Assembly (NCBI GenBank): GCA_030426445.1
Contig: JAUHYS010000062.1
Coordinates: 1 to 9,932, forward strand
From: a bacterium
Lineage (GTDB): Bacteria > UBA10199 > DSSB01
Length of the DNA stretch: 9,932 bases
Direction of reading: 5' to 3'
A program made the translations under genes and the position numbers. This document shows, one piece after another, positions 1-6,049 of this stretch. The notes beneath the pieces were generated by a model that saw nothing but the letters and a program-made list of their open reading frames with translations, was not told the origin of the DNA and did no database searches. Position 1 is the first letter of the stretch; every line of letters begins with the position of its first letter.

Positions 1-265
1 TACGCGGGAAACCATCTAGTATGAAACCATTTTGACAGTCGTTTTTTTGTAAACGTTCTTCAATAAGGCTAACAACGAGCTCATCAGGTAACAAAAGCCC
101 TTTATTCATATACTTTTCAGCTTCTTTTCCTAAAGGAGTTCTTGCTTCCTTAGCTTCTCTTAACATATCACCTGTGGATATTTGTGGAAGGCTATATTCA
201 TTCTGCAGCATCTTTGATTGTGTGCCTTTACCTGCTCCAGGAGGTCCCAATAAAACTAAGTTCAT
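1..265 (-). CDS. adk: Adenylate kinase, N-terminal 88 residues (runs off window)
   Basis: Adenylate kinase is a cytoplasmic enzyme that interconverts ATP + AMP and 2 ADP. The first 88 residues are present. The Walker A P-loop GPPGAGKGT is at residues 7-15 with the catalytic-loop lysine K13. The AMP-site motif STGDMLR is at 30-36 (R36), and LDGFPR ends the visible part at 83-88 (R88). These arginines have the same numbers as in E. coli Adk, so there are no indels up to here. The LID and C-terminal part lie beyond base 1. The ATG start follows the secY TAG stop after a single base. An AAAGGGAG Shine-Dalgarno (SD) sequence at 277-284 lies inside the secY end, 11 bases before the ATG. It is therefore very probably cotranscribed with, and translationally coupled to, secY. 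This secY-adk order is common outside the gammaproteobacteria. Confidence 0.96.
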   Translation of the reverse strand, partial: MNLVLLGPPGAGKGTQSKMLQNEYSLPQISTGDMLREAKEARTPLGKEAEKYMNKGLLLPDELVVSLIEERLQKNDCQNGFILDGFPR

Positions 266-266
266 T

Positions 267-1574
267 CTAACGTTTTCTCCCTTTAAACTTTCCTCCTTTA
301 GCTCCTAAAAAGCCTTCATAATTACGAGTAAGTAAATGGGATTCAATTTGTGCTACCGTATCCATTGCCACACCTACAACAATTAATATAGAAGTCCCTC
401 CAAATGTGACTGCAATACTACTGGGAACTTTGAAATAGCTTGCTAATACTAAAGGCAGCACACAAATTGCCGCTACGTATATGGACCCCCCTAAAGTCAA
501 ACGGCTAAGCACCTTATCTATATAGTCTGCTGTTGATTTACCCGGACGAATCCCTGGAATAAAACCACCATGCTTTTTGACATTATCGGCAACTTTTACA
601 GGGTCAAAAGTCACTGCTGTATAGAAGTAGCAAAAGAAAATAATTAGTGATATATAGATTGCATTATGTAGTCCCTGCCCTAACTGCAGATGCGTCATAA
701 AGTTTTTAATTTGTGGATTTTCTACAAACCTCAAAATAGTAGCAGGAAACATCAAAATAGAAGATGCAAAAATAGGTGGAATCACCCCTGCAGTATTGAC
801 TTTAAGAGGTAAATGGCTTGACTGTCCACTATAAATCTTACGACCCACGACTCTTTTGGCATAATTGATAGGAATGCGTCTCTGGGCTCTCTCCATAAAA
901 ATAATAAATCCGATCATTAGGAGTATTGCGCCCAATAGAAGTATGAACCCTAAAATATCTCCAAATTCATTTCGATTTGTCCAAGCATCACGAAAGCCAG
1001 CTGGAATCATAGTCACAATACCCGCAAAAATGATTAGTGATATTCCATTACCAATGCCTCGCTCTGAAATTTGCTCACCTAACCACATAATAAAGCAAGT
1101 ACCTGCTGTTAAAGTCACCACCGTCAAAAAATAAAAGGAGGGTCCGCCTACACCTGGTAGCAGTGCAGACTGTGATTCTAACCCATAACTGATACCTAAA
1201 CCTTGAATAATACTTAGTAAAACTGTGCCATAACGAGTCCACTGTGTAATTTTTTTTCTACCTACATCGCCTTCTTGTTGTAGTTTTTCTAACGCTGGGA
1301 CAACTACAGTCAACAATTGTAAAATAATCGAAGCACTAATATAGGGCATGATACCAAGTGCAAATATGGAAAACTTTTCAAGGGCTCCCCCTGAAAAAAG
1401 ATTTAAGTTTTCTAAGATGGTTCCACTCTGCATAATGGTTTTAAGTTTTTCTGGATCGATTCCAGGAGTAGGTATAAAAACACCCAGGCGATAAATACCG
1501 AGCATAATAAGAGTATACACAATCCTCTTACGAAGCTCTGGTAATCGAGTAATATTTCCAATACTATTTGCCAT
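267..1574 (-). CDS. secY: Preprotein translocase channel subunit SecY
   Basis: SecY is the channel-forming inner-membrane subunit of SecYEG, which moves unfolded preproteins out and inserts membrane proteins together with SecA or the ribosome. The 435-residue protein has the usual length and the multiple hydrophobic segments of the ten-helix fold. The first helix is about residues 18-36, followed by the plug region NLFSGGALEKFSIFALG at about 58-74 and then the MPYISASIILQLL helix. The basic cytoplasmic loop around EGDVGRKKITQWTRYG and the basic C-terminal tail ending GGKFKGRKR are present. The ATG at 1574 is the only possible start, because an in-frame TAA lies four codons upstream. No convincing SD precedes it, which is unusual in this cluster. 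It follows rplO after the widest gap of the window, and adk begins one base after its TAG stop. Confidence 0.98.
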   Translation of the reverse strand: MANSIGNITRLPELRKRIVYTLIMLGIYRLGVFIPTPGIDPEKLKTIMQSGTILENLNLFSGGALEKFSIFALGIMPYISASIILQLLTVVVPALEKLQQEGDVGRKKITQWTRYGTVLLSIIQGLGISYGLESQSALLPGVGGPSFYFLTVVTLTAGTCFIMWLGEQISERGIGNGISLIIFAGIVTMIPAGFRDAWTNRNEFGDILGFILLLGAILLMIGFIIFMERAQRRIPINYAKRVVGRKIYSGQSSHLPLKVNTAGVIPPIFASSILMFPATILRFVENPQIKNFMTHLQLGQGLHNAIYISLIIFFCYFYTAVTFDPVKVADNVKKHGGFIPGIRPGKSTADYIDKVLSRLTLGGSIYVAAICVLPLVLASYFKVPSSIAVTFGGTSILIVVGVAMDTVAQIESHLLTRNYEGFLGAKGGKFKGRKR

Positions 1575-1655
1575 AAACTTAAATTATATAATCAGGACTT
1601 TTTTTGTATCCGGTGTAAGATGAAGTAAGCATAGAAAGTGAAAATAGACAGGTCA
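1575..1655 (-). other. rplO-secY intergenic gap, 81 bases
   Basis: This is the longest non-coding stretch in the window. It contains no stem-loop that would act as a terminator and no SD in front of secY. On the minus strand a perfect TATAAT (plus-strand ATTATA at 1583-1588) ends 8 bases before the secY ATG. With an 18-base spacer the hexamer upstream is CGGATA, which matches the TTGACA consensus at only three of six positions. In DNA this AT-rich, a TATAAT can occur by chance, so promoter activity is only a possibility. Confidence 0.4.
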
Positions 1656-2111
1656 TCAGGAAGCACCAACTAGTTTTGCTTGACCTCCCACTTTTTCAAT
1701 TTTTTCTTGAGCACTTTTAGAAAACTTATCTGCTATAATTGTTAATGCATGTGGTAGCTCACCCACACCCAAAACTTTTAATGAACCATAACTTTGCTTA
1801 ACGACTTTGTTCTCTTTTAAATAATTTAGATCTACCTGAGTCCCTTGTGCAATGTCTTTTAGATCTCTCAGATTAATAACATTATAAAACTTTTTAAATT
1901 TATTATTAAAACCCCGTTTAGGTAAACGCCTTGCTAAAGGCATTTGTCCGCCCTCAAAGCCTACCTTATGATAGCCTCCTGAACGAGCTTTTTGCCCCTT
2001 GTGACCACGGGCTGAGGTTCCACCATGACCACTTGAATCACCTCTCCCCAATCTTTTTTTCTTTTTTACCGCTCCCTTAGGAGCTTTTAGCTCACTTAAA
2101 AATTTTACCAT
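1656..2111 (-). CDS. rplO: 50S ribosomal protein L15
   Basis: L15 is a late-assembly protein of the large subunit. Its long basic N-terminal arm threads through 23S rRNA, while the globular C-terminal domain sits near the central protuberance. The 151-residue product has the typical length. The arm carries KRLGRGDSSGHGGTSARGHK at about residues 19-38, then QKARSGGYHKVGFEGGQMPLARRLPKRGF, both L15 hallmarks. The C-terminal domain includes VLGVGELPHALTIIADKFSKSAQEKI and ends in a short Ala-Ser tail. The ATG start is preceded by AAGG 9 bases upstream, inside a block nearly identical to the one before rplE. The stop is TGA, the only TGA among the genes whose stop lies in this window. It lies 66 bases after rpmD and 81 bases before secY. 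Confidence 0.98.
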   Translation of the reverse strand: MVKFLSELKAPKGAVKKKKRLGRGDSSGHGGTSARGHKGQKARSGGYHKVGFEGGQMPLARRLPKRGFNNKFKKFYNVINLRDLKDIAQGTQVDLNYLKENKVVKQSYGSLKVLGVGELPHALTIIADKFSKSAQEKIEKVGGQAKLVGAS

Positions 2112-2129
2112 CTTTAATAACCTTAAATT
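2112..2129 (-). promoter_or_regulatory. rplO ribosome binding block, near-copy of the rplE block
   Basis: The minus strand reads AATTTAAGGTTATTAAAG directly before the rplO ATG. The AAGG core can pair with the CCUU of the 16S rRNA 3' end, at a 9-base spacing. The block differs at one of 18 positions from the sequence before and into the rplE start at 5038-5055, so the two sites form a short near-perfect repeat. Whether this is chance, recombination or a shared control sequence cannot be told from one genome. Confidence 0.6.
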
Positions 2130-2177
2130 GAATAACTTTGCTCATGTTTAAATCTTTAAATAAATATCCAATACAGT

Positions 2178-2429
2178 CTACTGTTGATTTTTTTTAATTT
2201 GATAACTGACTGTATTTGACTTTTCCTTCTTTTCGGAAGCCTGCTTAACTCCTGTCTCACATCTAACTAAATGAGAAACTTTATTAATCATTCCTCGAAT
2301 TGGAGGTAAATCTTTCAAAATACGTTCTTGATGAAGTTTTCTGAGCCCCAAAGCACGTAAGGTATCTTTTTGTTTTTGGCTTCTTCCAATGCCACTATGC
2401 ACAAGTGTCACTTTTAATAAATCACTCAT
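2178..2429 (-). CDS. rpmD: 50S ribosomal protein L30 with a C-terminal extension
   Basis: L30 is a small large-subunit protein that binds 23S rRNA. Residues about 5-57 form the whole usual domain: KVTLVHSGIGRSQKQKDTLR, then LGLRKLHQERILKDLPPIRGMINKVSHLV, closely following the family pattern that ends in the RGMI(N)xVxHLV helix. Bacterial L30 is normally about 58-60 residues. This one is 83, with roughly 23 extra polar, lysine- and glutamine-rich residues that look disordered. The tail includes an A8 run (2188-2195). The ATG start has a GGTGA-type SD a few bases upstream in the 14-base gap after rpsE. The stop is TAG, followed by 66 bases before rplO. Identity is certain; the reality of the tail depends on the sequence being free of frameshift errors. 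Confidence 0.96.
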   Translation of the reverse strand: MSDLLKVTLVHSGIGRSQKQKDTLRALGLRKLHQERILKDLPPIRGMINKVSHLVRCETGVKQASEKKEKSNTVSYQIKKNQQ

Positions 2430-2443
2430 ATACTCACCGTCAC

Positions 2444-2938
2444 TTAACTTACTTTTCGTAATTCTTTAATTTGCTCTGTATTTCTTAAACTTAATAAGCC
2501 ATTTATCGTAGCTTTAACGACATTATGTGGATTATTTGTACCGATACACTTCGTTAAAATATTATGCACACCAACAGCTTCTACCACAGCACGAACCACC
2601 CCACCCGCAATAACTCCAGTTCCTTCACTTGCGGGTTTTAGCATGACTCGAGCGGCCCCGTATTTTCCCACCACTTCATGTGGGATGGTTGCTTTATCTA
2701 AAGAAACTTTAAGTAAATTACGCTTGGCTTTTTCTCCTGCTTTACGAATCGCTTCAGGAACTTCCTTTGCCTTTCCGAGACCTACACCCACACGGCCAGC
2801 TCCATCTCCTGTCACCACTAAAGCGCTAAAACGGAAGCGACGCCCCCCTTTAACCACTTTTGCAACACGGTTTAAGCTAATTAAACGATCGCTAAGTTCA
2901 ATATCTGTATTTTCTTTGTTAAGTTGTGGAGCTGTCAT
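2444..2938 (-). CDS. rpsE: 30S ribosomal protein S5
   Basis: S5 sits at the back of the small subunit by the mRNA entry channel and affects decoding fidelity together with S4. The 164 residues are of family length. The N-terminal double-stranded-RNA-binding-like domain has LNRVAKVVKGGRRFRFSAL at about residues 22-40 and VVTGDGAGRVGVGLGKAKEVPEAIRKA following. The VKGGRRF loop (29-35) is where spectinomycin-resistance changes map in E. coli, and it looks wild type. The C-terminal domain carries MLKPASEGTGVIAGG and NILTKCIGTNNPHNVVKATI. The ATG shares its A with the rplR stop (TAATG), indicating translational coupling. A perfect AAGGAGG lies 12 bases upstream within the rplR end. Confidence 0.98.
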   Translation of the reverse strand: MTAPQLNKENTDIELSDRLISLNRVAKVVKGGRRFRFSALVVTGDGAGRVGVGLGKAKEVPEAIRKAGEKAKRNLLKVSLDKATIPHEVVGKYGAARVMLKPASEGTGVIAGGVVRAVVEAVGVHNILTKCIGTNNPHNVVKATINGLLSLRNTEQIKELRKVS

Positions 2939-3291
2939 TAGAACTCTAAACCTCCTTCACGTGCCGCTTCTGCAATAGCTTTGACTCGACCGTGATAAAT
3001 ATAACCGTTGCGATCAAAAATGACGTTTTTAATATTTGATGAAATTGCTTTTTCTGCTATTTTTTTTCCTAGCTGTTTCGCAGTCTCAACATTTGATCCT
3101 TTTAGGGTTTCACTTTTTTTACTTGTAGATACCGATACCAAAGTTTTTCCAAGAGTATCATCTACAATTTGAATATATAAATGTTTTAGACTTCGGAAAA
3201 TCGTCATCCGAGGTCTTTCGCTTGTCCCGTAAATCTTCTTTCTGACTCTAAGTTTTCTACGGGTTCTTCCTTGTAATTTCATATGACTCAT
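2938..3291 (-). CDS. rplR: 50S ribosomal protein L18
   Basis: L18 binds 5S rRNA with L5 and L25 and anchors it in the central protuberance. The assigned start gives 117 residues, the same length as E. coli L18. The basic N-terminus MSHMKLQGRTRRKLRVRKKI is the 5S-binding arm. It is followed by SERPRMTIFRSLKHLYIQI, VSVSTSKK and the C-terminal signature NVIFDRNGYIYHGRVKAIA and EAAREGGLEF. The frame stays open upstream to 3408, but that would add 39 non-family residues and overlap rplF by 113 bases. The ATG at 3291, four bases after the rplF TAG and with a GGTGGAAAG purine stretch upstream, is clearly better. An ATG three codons later (3282) is a possible alternative. The stop overlaps the rpsE start by one base. 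Confidence 0.97.
   Translation of the reverse strand: MSHMKLQGRTRRKLRVRKKIYGTSERPRMTIFRSLKHLYIQIVDDTLGKTLVSVSTSKKSETLKGSNVETAKQLGKKIAEKAISSNIKNVIFDRNGYIYHGRVKAIAEAAREGGLEF
2951..2957 (-). promoter_or_regulatory. Perfect Shine-Dalgarno for rpsE inside rplR
   Basis: The minus strand reads AAGGAGG, a full match to the 16S anti-SD, 12 bases before the rpsE ATG. It lies in codons for the conserved Glu-Gly-Gly near the L18 C-terminus. It is the strongest SD by length of match among the genes here, though its spacing is on the long side. Confidence 0.75.
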
Positions 3292-3295
3292 TATA

Positions 3296-3838
3296 CTACT
3301 TTCCACCAGCCGCTTTTCCGGCCTTACGAAGAATAACTTCATTTGTATAACGAACTCCCTTACCTTTATAAGGCTCAGGAGGTCTAATTTTACGAATATC
3401 AGCAGCAACTTGTCCGACTAACACTTTATCAAAACCTGAAACCACTAAGTGAGTCTGCTTATCTACACTTACGTTAATTCCTTCGGGAATTTTAAAAGGC
3501 ACAACGTGGGAAAAACCTAAATTTAAATGGAGCTCTTTGCCTTTAACTTCAGCTCGATAACCTACTCCCTGAATATCCAACTCTTTCGAAAATCCCTCTG
3601 AAACTCCCTTAACCATATTAGCTAAGACAGCTCGCATTAAACCATGCTTAGCCCGACATGGAGGGGAATCGTTTTCACGATGGACCTGTAATATATTATT
3701 TTCGTTTTTAACAGAAATACCTTCAAAAATCTCCTGATCAAGCTTGCCTTTTGGACCTTCAACTACAACTTGAGTGTCTGAAAGGTTTATTTTTACTTTT
3801 TCAGGAATAGATATTTCTTTTCGTCCAGTTCTTGACAT
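3296..3838 (-). CDS. rplF: 50S ribosomal protein L6
   Basis: L6 is a two-domain large-subunit protein near the sarcin-ricin loop and the L7/L12 stalk base, where translation factors dock. The 180 residues are of family length, with two tandem homologous domains. The N-terminal domain starts MSRTGRKEISIPEKVKI and carries VEGPKGKL and the RAKHGLMRAVLANMVKGV helix (about residues 62-79). The C-terminal domain has LDIQGVGYRAEVKGKELHLN and the signature IRPPEPYKGKGVRY near residues 151-164. The ATG lies seven bases below the rpsH stop (6-base gap) with only a weak GGTAGAAAA purine stretch upstream, so reinitiation by ribosomes leaving rpsH is likely. The stop is TAG, with rplR starting four bases later. 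Confidence 0.98.
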   Translation of the reverse strand: MSRTGRKEISIPEKVKINLSDTQVVVEGPKGKLDQEIFEGISVKNENNILQVHRENDSPPCRAKHGLMRAVLANMVKGVSEGFSKELDIQGVGYRAEVKGKELHLNLGFSHVVPFKIPEGINVSVDKQTHLVVSGFDKVLVGQVAADIRKIRPPEPYKGKGVRYTNEVILRKAGKAAGGK

Positions 3839-3844
3839 AATTTT

Positions 3845-4240
3845 CTACCAAACCGTTAATAAAAATTCTCCACCGACTTTTTTTTCTCTTGCCACCACAT
3901 CAGTCATAACCCCATTAGGAGTTGAAAAAATTGCCACTCCCGTTCCATTAAAAATAGGTTTAATATCACGGTAACCAAGGTAAACCCGCCGACTTGGTTT
4001 ACTCACTCTTTTAAGCCCATGAATAGCAGCTTGTTTTTGGTGACGATAAACAAGTTCAACAACAATTTTCCCTTGATTTTTATATTCTACTTCATGAAAA
4101 CCCTTGATAAAGCCCTCTTTTCTAAGCAGTTCGACAATTGCAAGCTTCATCTTTGAACTTGGGATTTCAACCACTTCGTGACGCTTCTGAATAGCATTAC
4201 GAATGCGGGTTAACATATCTGATATTGGATCCGTTAGCAT
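3845..4240 (-). CDS. rpsH: 30S ribosomal protein S8
   Basis: S8 binds helix 21 of 16S rRNA and is a key early assembly protein of the central domain. In E. coli it also represses the spc operon by binding mRNA at the rplE start. The assigned start gives 131 residues beginning MLTDPISDMLTRIRNAI, the family's canonical N-terminus. The C-terminal domain contains GLKRVSKPSRRVYLGYRDI, NGTGVAIFSTPNGVMTD and ends EFLLTVW. The frame can be extended upstream to a TTG at 4264 that overlaps rpsN, but the family never needs those eight residues. A GGAG SD (4249-4252) sits 8 bases before the ATG at 4240, so this ATG is chosen. The gap to rpsN is 17 bases. The stop is TAG. Confidence 0.98.
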   Translation of the reverse strand: MLTDPISDMLTRIRNAIQKRHEVVEIPSSKMKLAIVELLRKEGFIKGFHEVEYKNQGKIVVELVYRHQKQAAIHGLKRVSKPSRRVYLGYRDIKPIFNGTGVAIFSTPNGVMTDVVAREKKVGGEFLLTVW

Positions 4241-4257
4241 TTTTACAACTCCAAACC

Positions 4258-4443
4258 TTACCAACTAGCTTTTATCACACCTGGGATTTCACCTTGATTG
4301 GCAAGTTTACGAAAACATAGTCGGCACATATTAAATTTTCTTAAATAAGCTCTTGGCCGTCCACAAAGAGGGCATCGACTATAACCTCTTACTTTGAACT
4401 TTGGCTTACGTGAAGCCTTTATCATCATTGATTTTTTTGCCAT
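4258..4443 (-). CDS. rpsN: 30S ribosomal protein S14, zinc-binding short form
   Basis: S14 is a small-subunit head protein next to S3, S10 and S19. At 61 residues this is the short, zinc-ribbon (C+) type, not the roughly 100-residue zinc-free type found in E. coli. Four cysteines form the ribbon: C24-P-L-C27 and C40-R-L-C43. The C-terminus has the conserved FRKLANQGEIPGVIKASW. The extended N-terminus MAKKSMMIKASRKPKFKVR is basic and rRNA-binding. The ATG has an AAGG SD 7 bases upstream. It lies between rplE (43-base gap) and rpsH (17-base gap), the usual spc position. Since there is a zinc form here, a zinc-free paralogue under zinc control may or may not exist elsewhere in the genome. Confidence 0.98.
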   Translation of the reverse strand: MAKKSMMIKASRKPKFKVRGYSRCPLCGRPRAYLRKFNMCRLCFRKLANQGEIPGVIKASW

Positions 4444-4486
4444 TTAACAACCTTTTTAGCTATAAATTACAGCATTGAGTCCAAAA

Positions 4487-5038
4487 TTAATTACGAAAGG
4501 GCATCCCCATATATTTAAGTAAGGCCTTACCTTCATCATTTGTCTTAGCCGTTGTAACCACAGTTATATTCATACCTCTAATTTTATCAATTTTATCATA
4601 ATTGATTTCTGGAAAAATAATTTGTTCGGTAACTCCTAGTGAGTAATTACCTTTTCCATCAAAAGCACGTCCACTAATTCCACGAAAGTCACGTACTCGG
4701 GGAAGCGCAATATTACACAACCTATTAAGAAACTCATACATTCGTTTCTTTCTTAAAGTAACCATCACTCCTAACTTTTGACCTTCTCTTAATTTAAATG
4801 AAGCAATGGACTTTTTTGCTTTGGTAATTACGGGCTGTTGACCTGTAATCGATTTAATCTCATTAGCTGCATTATCAAGAAGCTTGGGATTTTGTAACGC
4901 TTCGGACAGGCAAATATTAATCACTACTTTCTCAATCTTTGGAACCATCATAATATTAGCATATCCAAAATCTTTCATAAGAGCAGGTATGACTTCGTTC
5001 TTATATTTTTCTTCGTATTTAGACTTTAAATTAACCAC
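4487..5038 (-). CDS. rplE: 50S ribosomal protein L5
   Basis: L5 binds 5S rRNA and forms part of the central protuberance, contacting S13 across the subunit bridge. The 183 residues are of family length. Recognisable blocks are SITGQQPVITKAKKSIASFK, VTLRKKRMYEFLNRL, PRVRDFRGISGRAFDGKGNY, TEQIIFPEINYDKIDKIRG, and the end GKALLKYMGMPFRN. The start is GTG, with AAGG 8 bases upstream. The next in-frame ATG (codon 21) would remove conserved N-terminal sequence, so GTG is preferred. One oddity is residues 41-47, which read NICLSEA where the family usually has a glycine-containing NMGVGEA or NMGLGEA segment. The rest of the protein looks normal. The 24-base gap to rplX carries the same binding block as rplO. 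Confidence 0.98.
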   Translation of the reverse strand: MVNLKSKYEEKYKNEVIPALMKDFGYANIMMVPKIEKVVINICLSEALQNPKLLDNAANEIKSITGQQPVITKAKKSIASFKLREGQKLGVMVTLRKKRMYEFLNRLCNIALPRVRDFRGISGRAFDGKGNYSLGVTEQIIFPEINYDKIDKIRGMNITVVTTAKTNDEGKALLKYMGMPFRN

Positions 5039-5055
5039 TTTGATAACCTTAAATT
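5038..5055 (-). promoter_or_regulatory. rplE ribosome binding block, near-copy of the rplO block
   Basis: The minus strand reads AATTTAAGGTTATCAAAG, whose last G is the first base of the GTG start of rplE. It matches the block before rplO (2112-2129) at 17 of 18 positions. The AAGG core is spaced 8 bases from GTG, which supports this non-ATG start. In E. coli the rplE start is where S8 binds to repress the spc operon, but I see no convincing S8-site mimic here. Confidence 0.6.
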
Positions 5056-5062
5056 TTATTAA

Positions 5063-5380
5063 TTATGCAATCTTTTCACCGCTTTTTTTGCTATAACGTA
5101 CCTTTGTTCCATCCATCTCTAACCTAAACCCGACTCTTGTTCGCTGATTTGTCTTAGGGTCTAAAAGCATCACATTAGAAATATGGATGGAAGCTTCCTT
5201 CTCTACAATTCCACCTCGAGGATTAGTTTGGGTTGGTTTTGTATGTCGTTTAACTAAATTGACTTTTTCAACAATGACACGTGACTCATCAGGTATAACA
5301 CGTAGCACTTTTCCGTGTTGCCCTTTACTTTTACCTGCTATCACGATTACTTGGTCATTTTTTTTTATCTTATTCTTCAT
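5063..5380 (-). CDS. rplX: 50S ribosomal protein L24
   Basis: L24 is an assembly-initiator protein that binds the 5' domain of 23S rRNA close to the exit tunnel. The 105 residues match the family length. The N-terminal KOW motif runs through KNDQVIVIAGKSKGQHGKVLRVIP (about residues 7-30). It is followed by NLVKRHTKPTQTNPRGGIVEKEASIHISNVML, a hallmark segment, and a C-terminal RVGFRLEMDGTKVRYSKKSGE. The ATG shares its A with the rplN stop (TAATG), implying coupled translation. A GAGG SD lies 7 bases upstream inside rplN. An A9 run (5358-5366) sits in codons for Ile-Lys-Lys-Asn near the N-terminus. The 24-base gap downstream leads to rplE. Confidence 0.98.
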   Translation of the reverse strand: MKNKIKKNDQVIVIAGKSKGQHGKVLRVIPDESRVIVEKVNLVKRHTKPTQTNPRGGIVEKEASIHISNVMLLDPKTNQRTRVGFRLEMDGTKVRYSKKSGEKIA

Positions 5381-5748
5381 TAAAGTACCTCGGGAGCGAG
5401 TGAAATAATTTTCATGTATTTTTTTGCACGAAGCTCGCGTGCAACTGGACCAAATATACGTGTCCCTATTGGCTCCCCTGCATCATTGACTAAAACGACT
5501 GAGTTTTGATCAAAACGAATATAGGACCCATCCTCTCGTGCAATTTCTTTCTTCACACGAACAATTACTGCTTTTTTTACATCCCCTTTTTTAACACGCG
5601 AGTCCGGCAATGCTTCCTTTACGGAAACAACAATTACATCTCCAATTGTTGCATATTTCCGTTTACTTCCTCCAGGGACCTTAATACAAAGCAATCTCTT
5701 TGCTCCAGAATTATCAGCCGAATCTAATACTGTTTCTACTTGAATCAT
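5380..5748 (-). CDS. rplN: 50S ribosomal protein L14
   Basis: L14 lies on the subunit interface, contacts 16S rRNA in an intersubunit bridge, and binds the silencing factor RsfS in other bacteria. The 122 residues are full length (E. coli has 123). The order is conserved: MIQVETVLDSADNSGAKRL at the start, CIKVPGGSKRKYATIGDVIV, VKKGDVKKAVIVRVKK, the central RFDQNSVVLVND, and the end GTRIFGPVARELRAKKYMKI followed by SLAPEVL. It is the first gene of the spc part. The 29-base gap after rpsQ shows no hairpin, so read-through from the S10 part is likely. Its SD is weak (TTGAG just before an A-rich spacer). The stop overlaps the rplX start by one base. Confidence 0.98.
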   Translation of the reverse strand: MIQVETVLDSADNSGAKRLLCIKVPGGSKRKYATIGDVIVVSVKEALPDSRVKKGDVKKAVIVRVKKEIAREDGSYIRFDQNSVVLVNDAGEPIGTRIFGPVARELRAKKYMKIISLAPEVL

Positions 5749-5777
5749 TTTTTACTCAATTATTACAAAGTTATTTA

Positions 5778-6044
5778 TTAAATAATTTCTTCTGCTTTTT
5801 TGACTACTTTTCTAACCGCCCACCTCTTTGTTTTCGAAAGCGGTCGTGACTCAACCATTTCTACTACGTCACCTATTACACACCGGTTGGTTTGGTCATG
5901 AGCTTTAAATTTTGTTCGTCTCTTATGATACTTTTTAATTCTGGCATGTAATACTAAAGACTCCACAACAACTGTAACTGTTTTATCCATTTTATTACTA
6001 GTGACAATGCCCACTCTTATTTTTTGGTTTTTTTGTTTTTCCAT
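5778..6044 (-). CDS. rpsQ: 30S ribosomal protein S17
   Basis: S17 is a primary 16S rRNA-binding protein of the small-subunit body with an OB fold. The 88 residues are of family length. The fold's conserved strands are visible: RVGIVTSNKMDKTVTVVVES at about 10-29, then HARIKKYHKRRTKFKAHDQ, CVIGDVVEMVESRPLSKTKRW and a basic end. The ATG lies five bases below the rpmC stop, and AAGG is 10 bases upstream, within the last rpmC codons. This closes the S10-operon part of the cluster. No terminator follows it. Confidence 0.98.
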   Translation of the reverse strand: MEKQKNQKIRVGIVTSNKMDKTVTVVVESLVLHARIKKYHKRRTKFKAHDQTNRCVIGDVVEMVESRPLSKTKRWAVRKVVKKAEEII

Positions 6045-6049
6045 AGGAT

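Noticed and set aside
865..1134. An 89-residue open frame on the plus strand opposite secY, and similar plus-strand frames at 2643-2978, 5187-5408, 8036-8275 and 9430-9642
   Set aside because: Each lies wholly or almost wholly opposite a highly conserved gene and its protein has no recognisable domain. They are what antisense reading of such genes produces by chance.
2092..2145. A 17-codon reading frame (MSKVIQFKVIKDGKIFK) in the rpmD-rplO gap that overlaps the rplO start, possibly a leader peptide
   Set aside because: It has only a weak upstream purine stretch and no hairpin or known attenuation context, and its codons coincide with the rplO binding block. It is probably chance.
3292..3408. 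A 39-residue N-terminal extension of L18 overlapping the rplF end
   Set aside because: The frame is open, but the residues do not resemble any L18, the overlap would be 113 bases, and the ATG at 3291 gives exactly the family length and a family-like N-terminus.
4241..4264. An eight-residue upstream extension of S8 from a TTG codon
   Set aside because: The TTG overlaps the rpsN stop. The ATG at 4240 has a well-spaced GGAG and gives the canonical S8 N-terminus.
5020..5075. A possible S8-binding hairpin around the rplE start, by analogy with spc autoregulation in E. coli
   Set aside because: Only a short A/T stem (AATTAA with TTAATT) can be drawn, without the features of the S8 site in 16S rRNA. 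A covariance search would be needed.
5749..5777. An S10/spc operon boundary with promoter or terminator between rpsQ and rplN
   Set aside because: The 29-base gap is A/T-rich with no GC-rich stem, no T run after a stem and no convincing -35/-10 pair.
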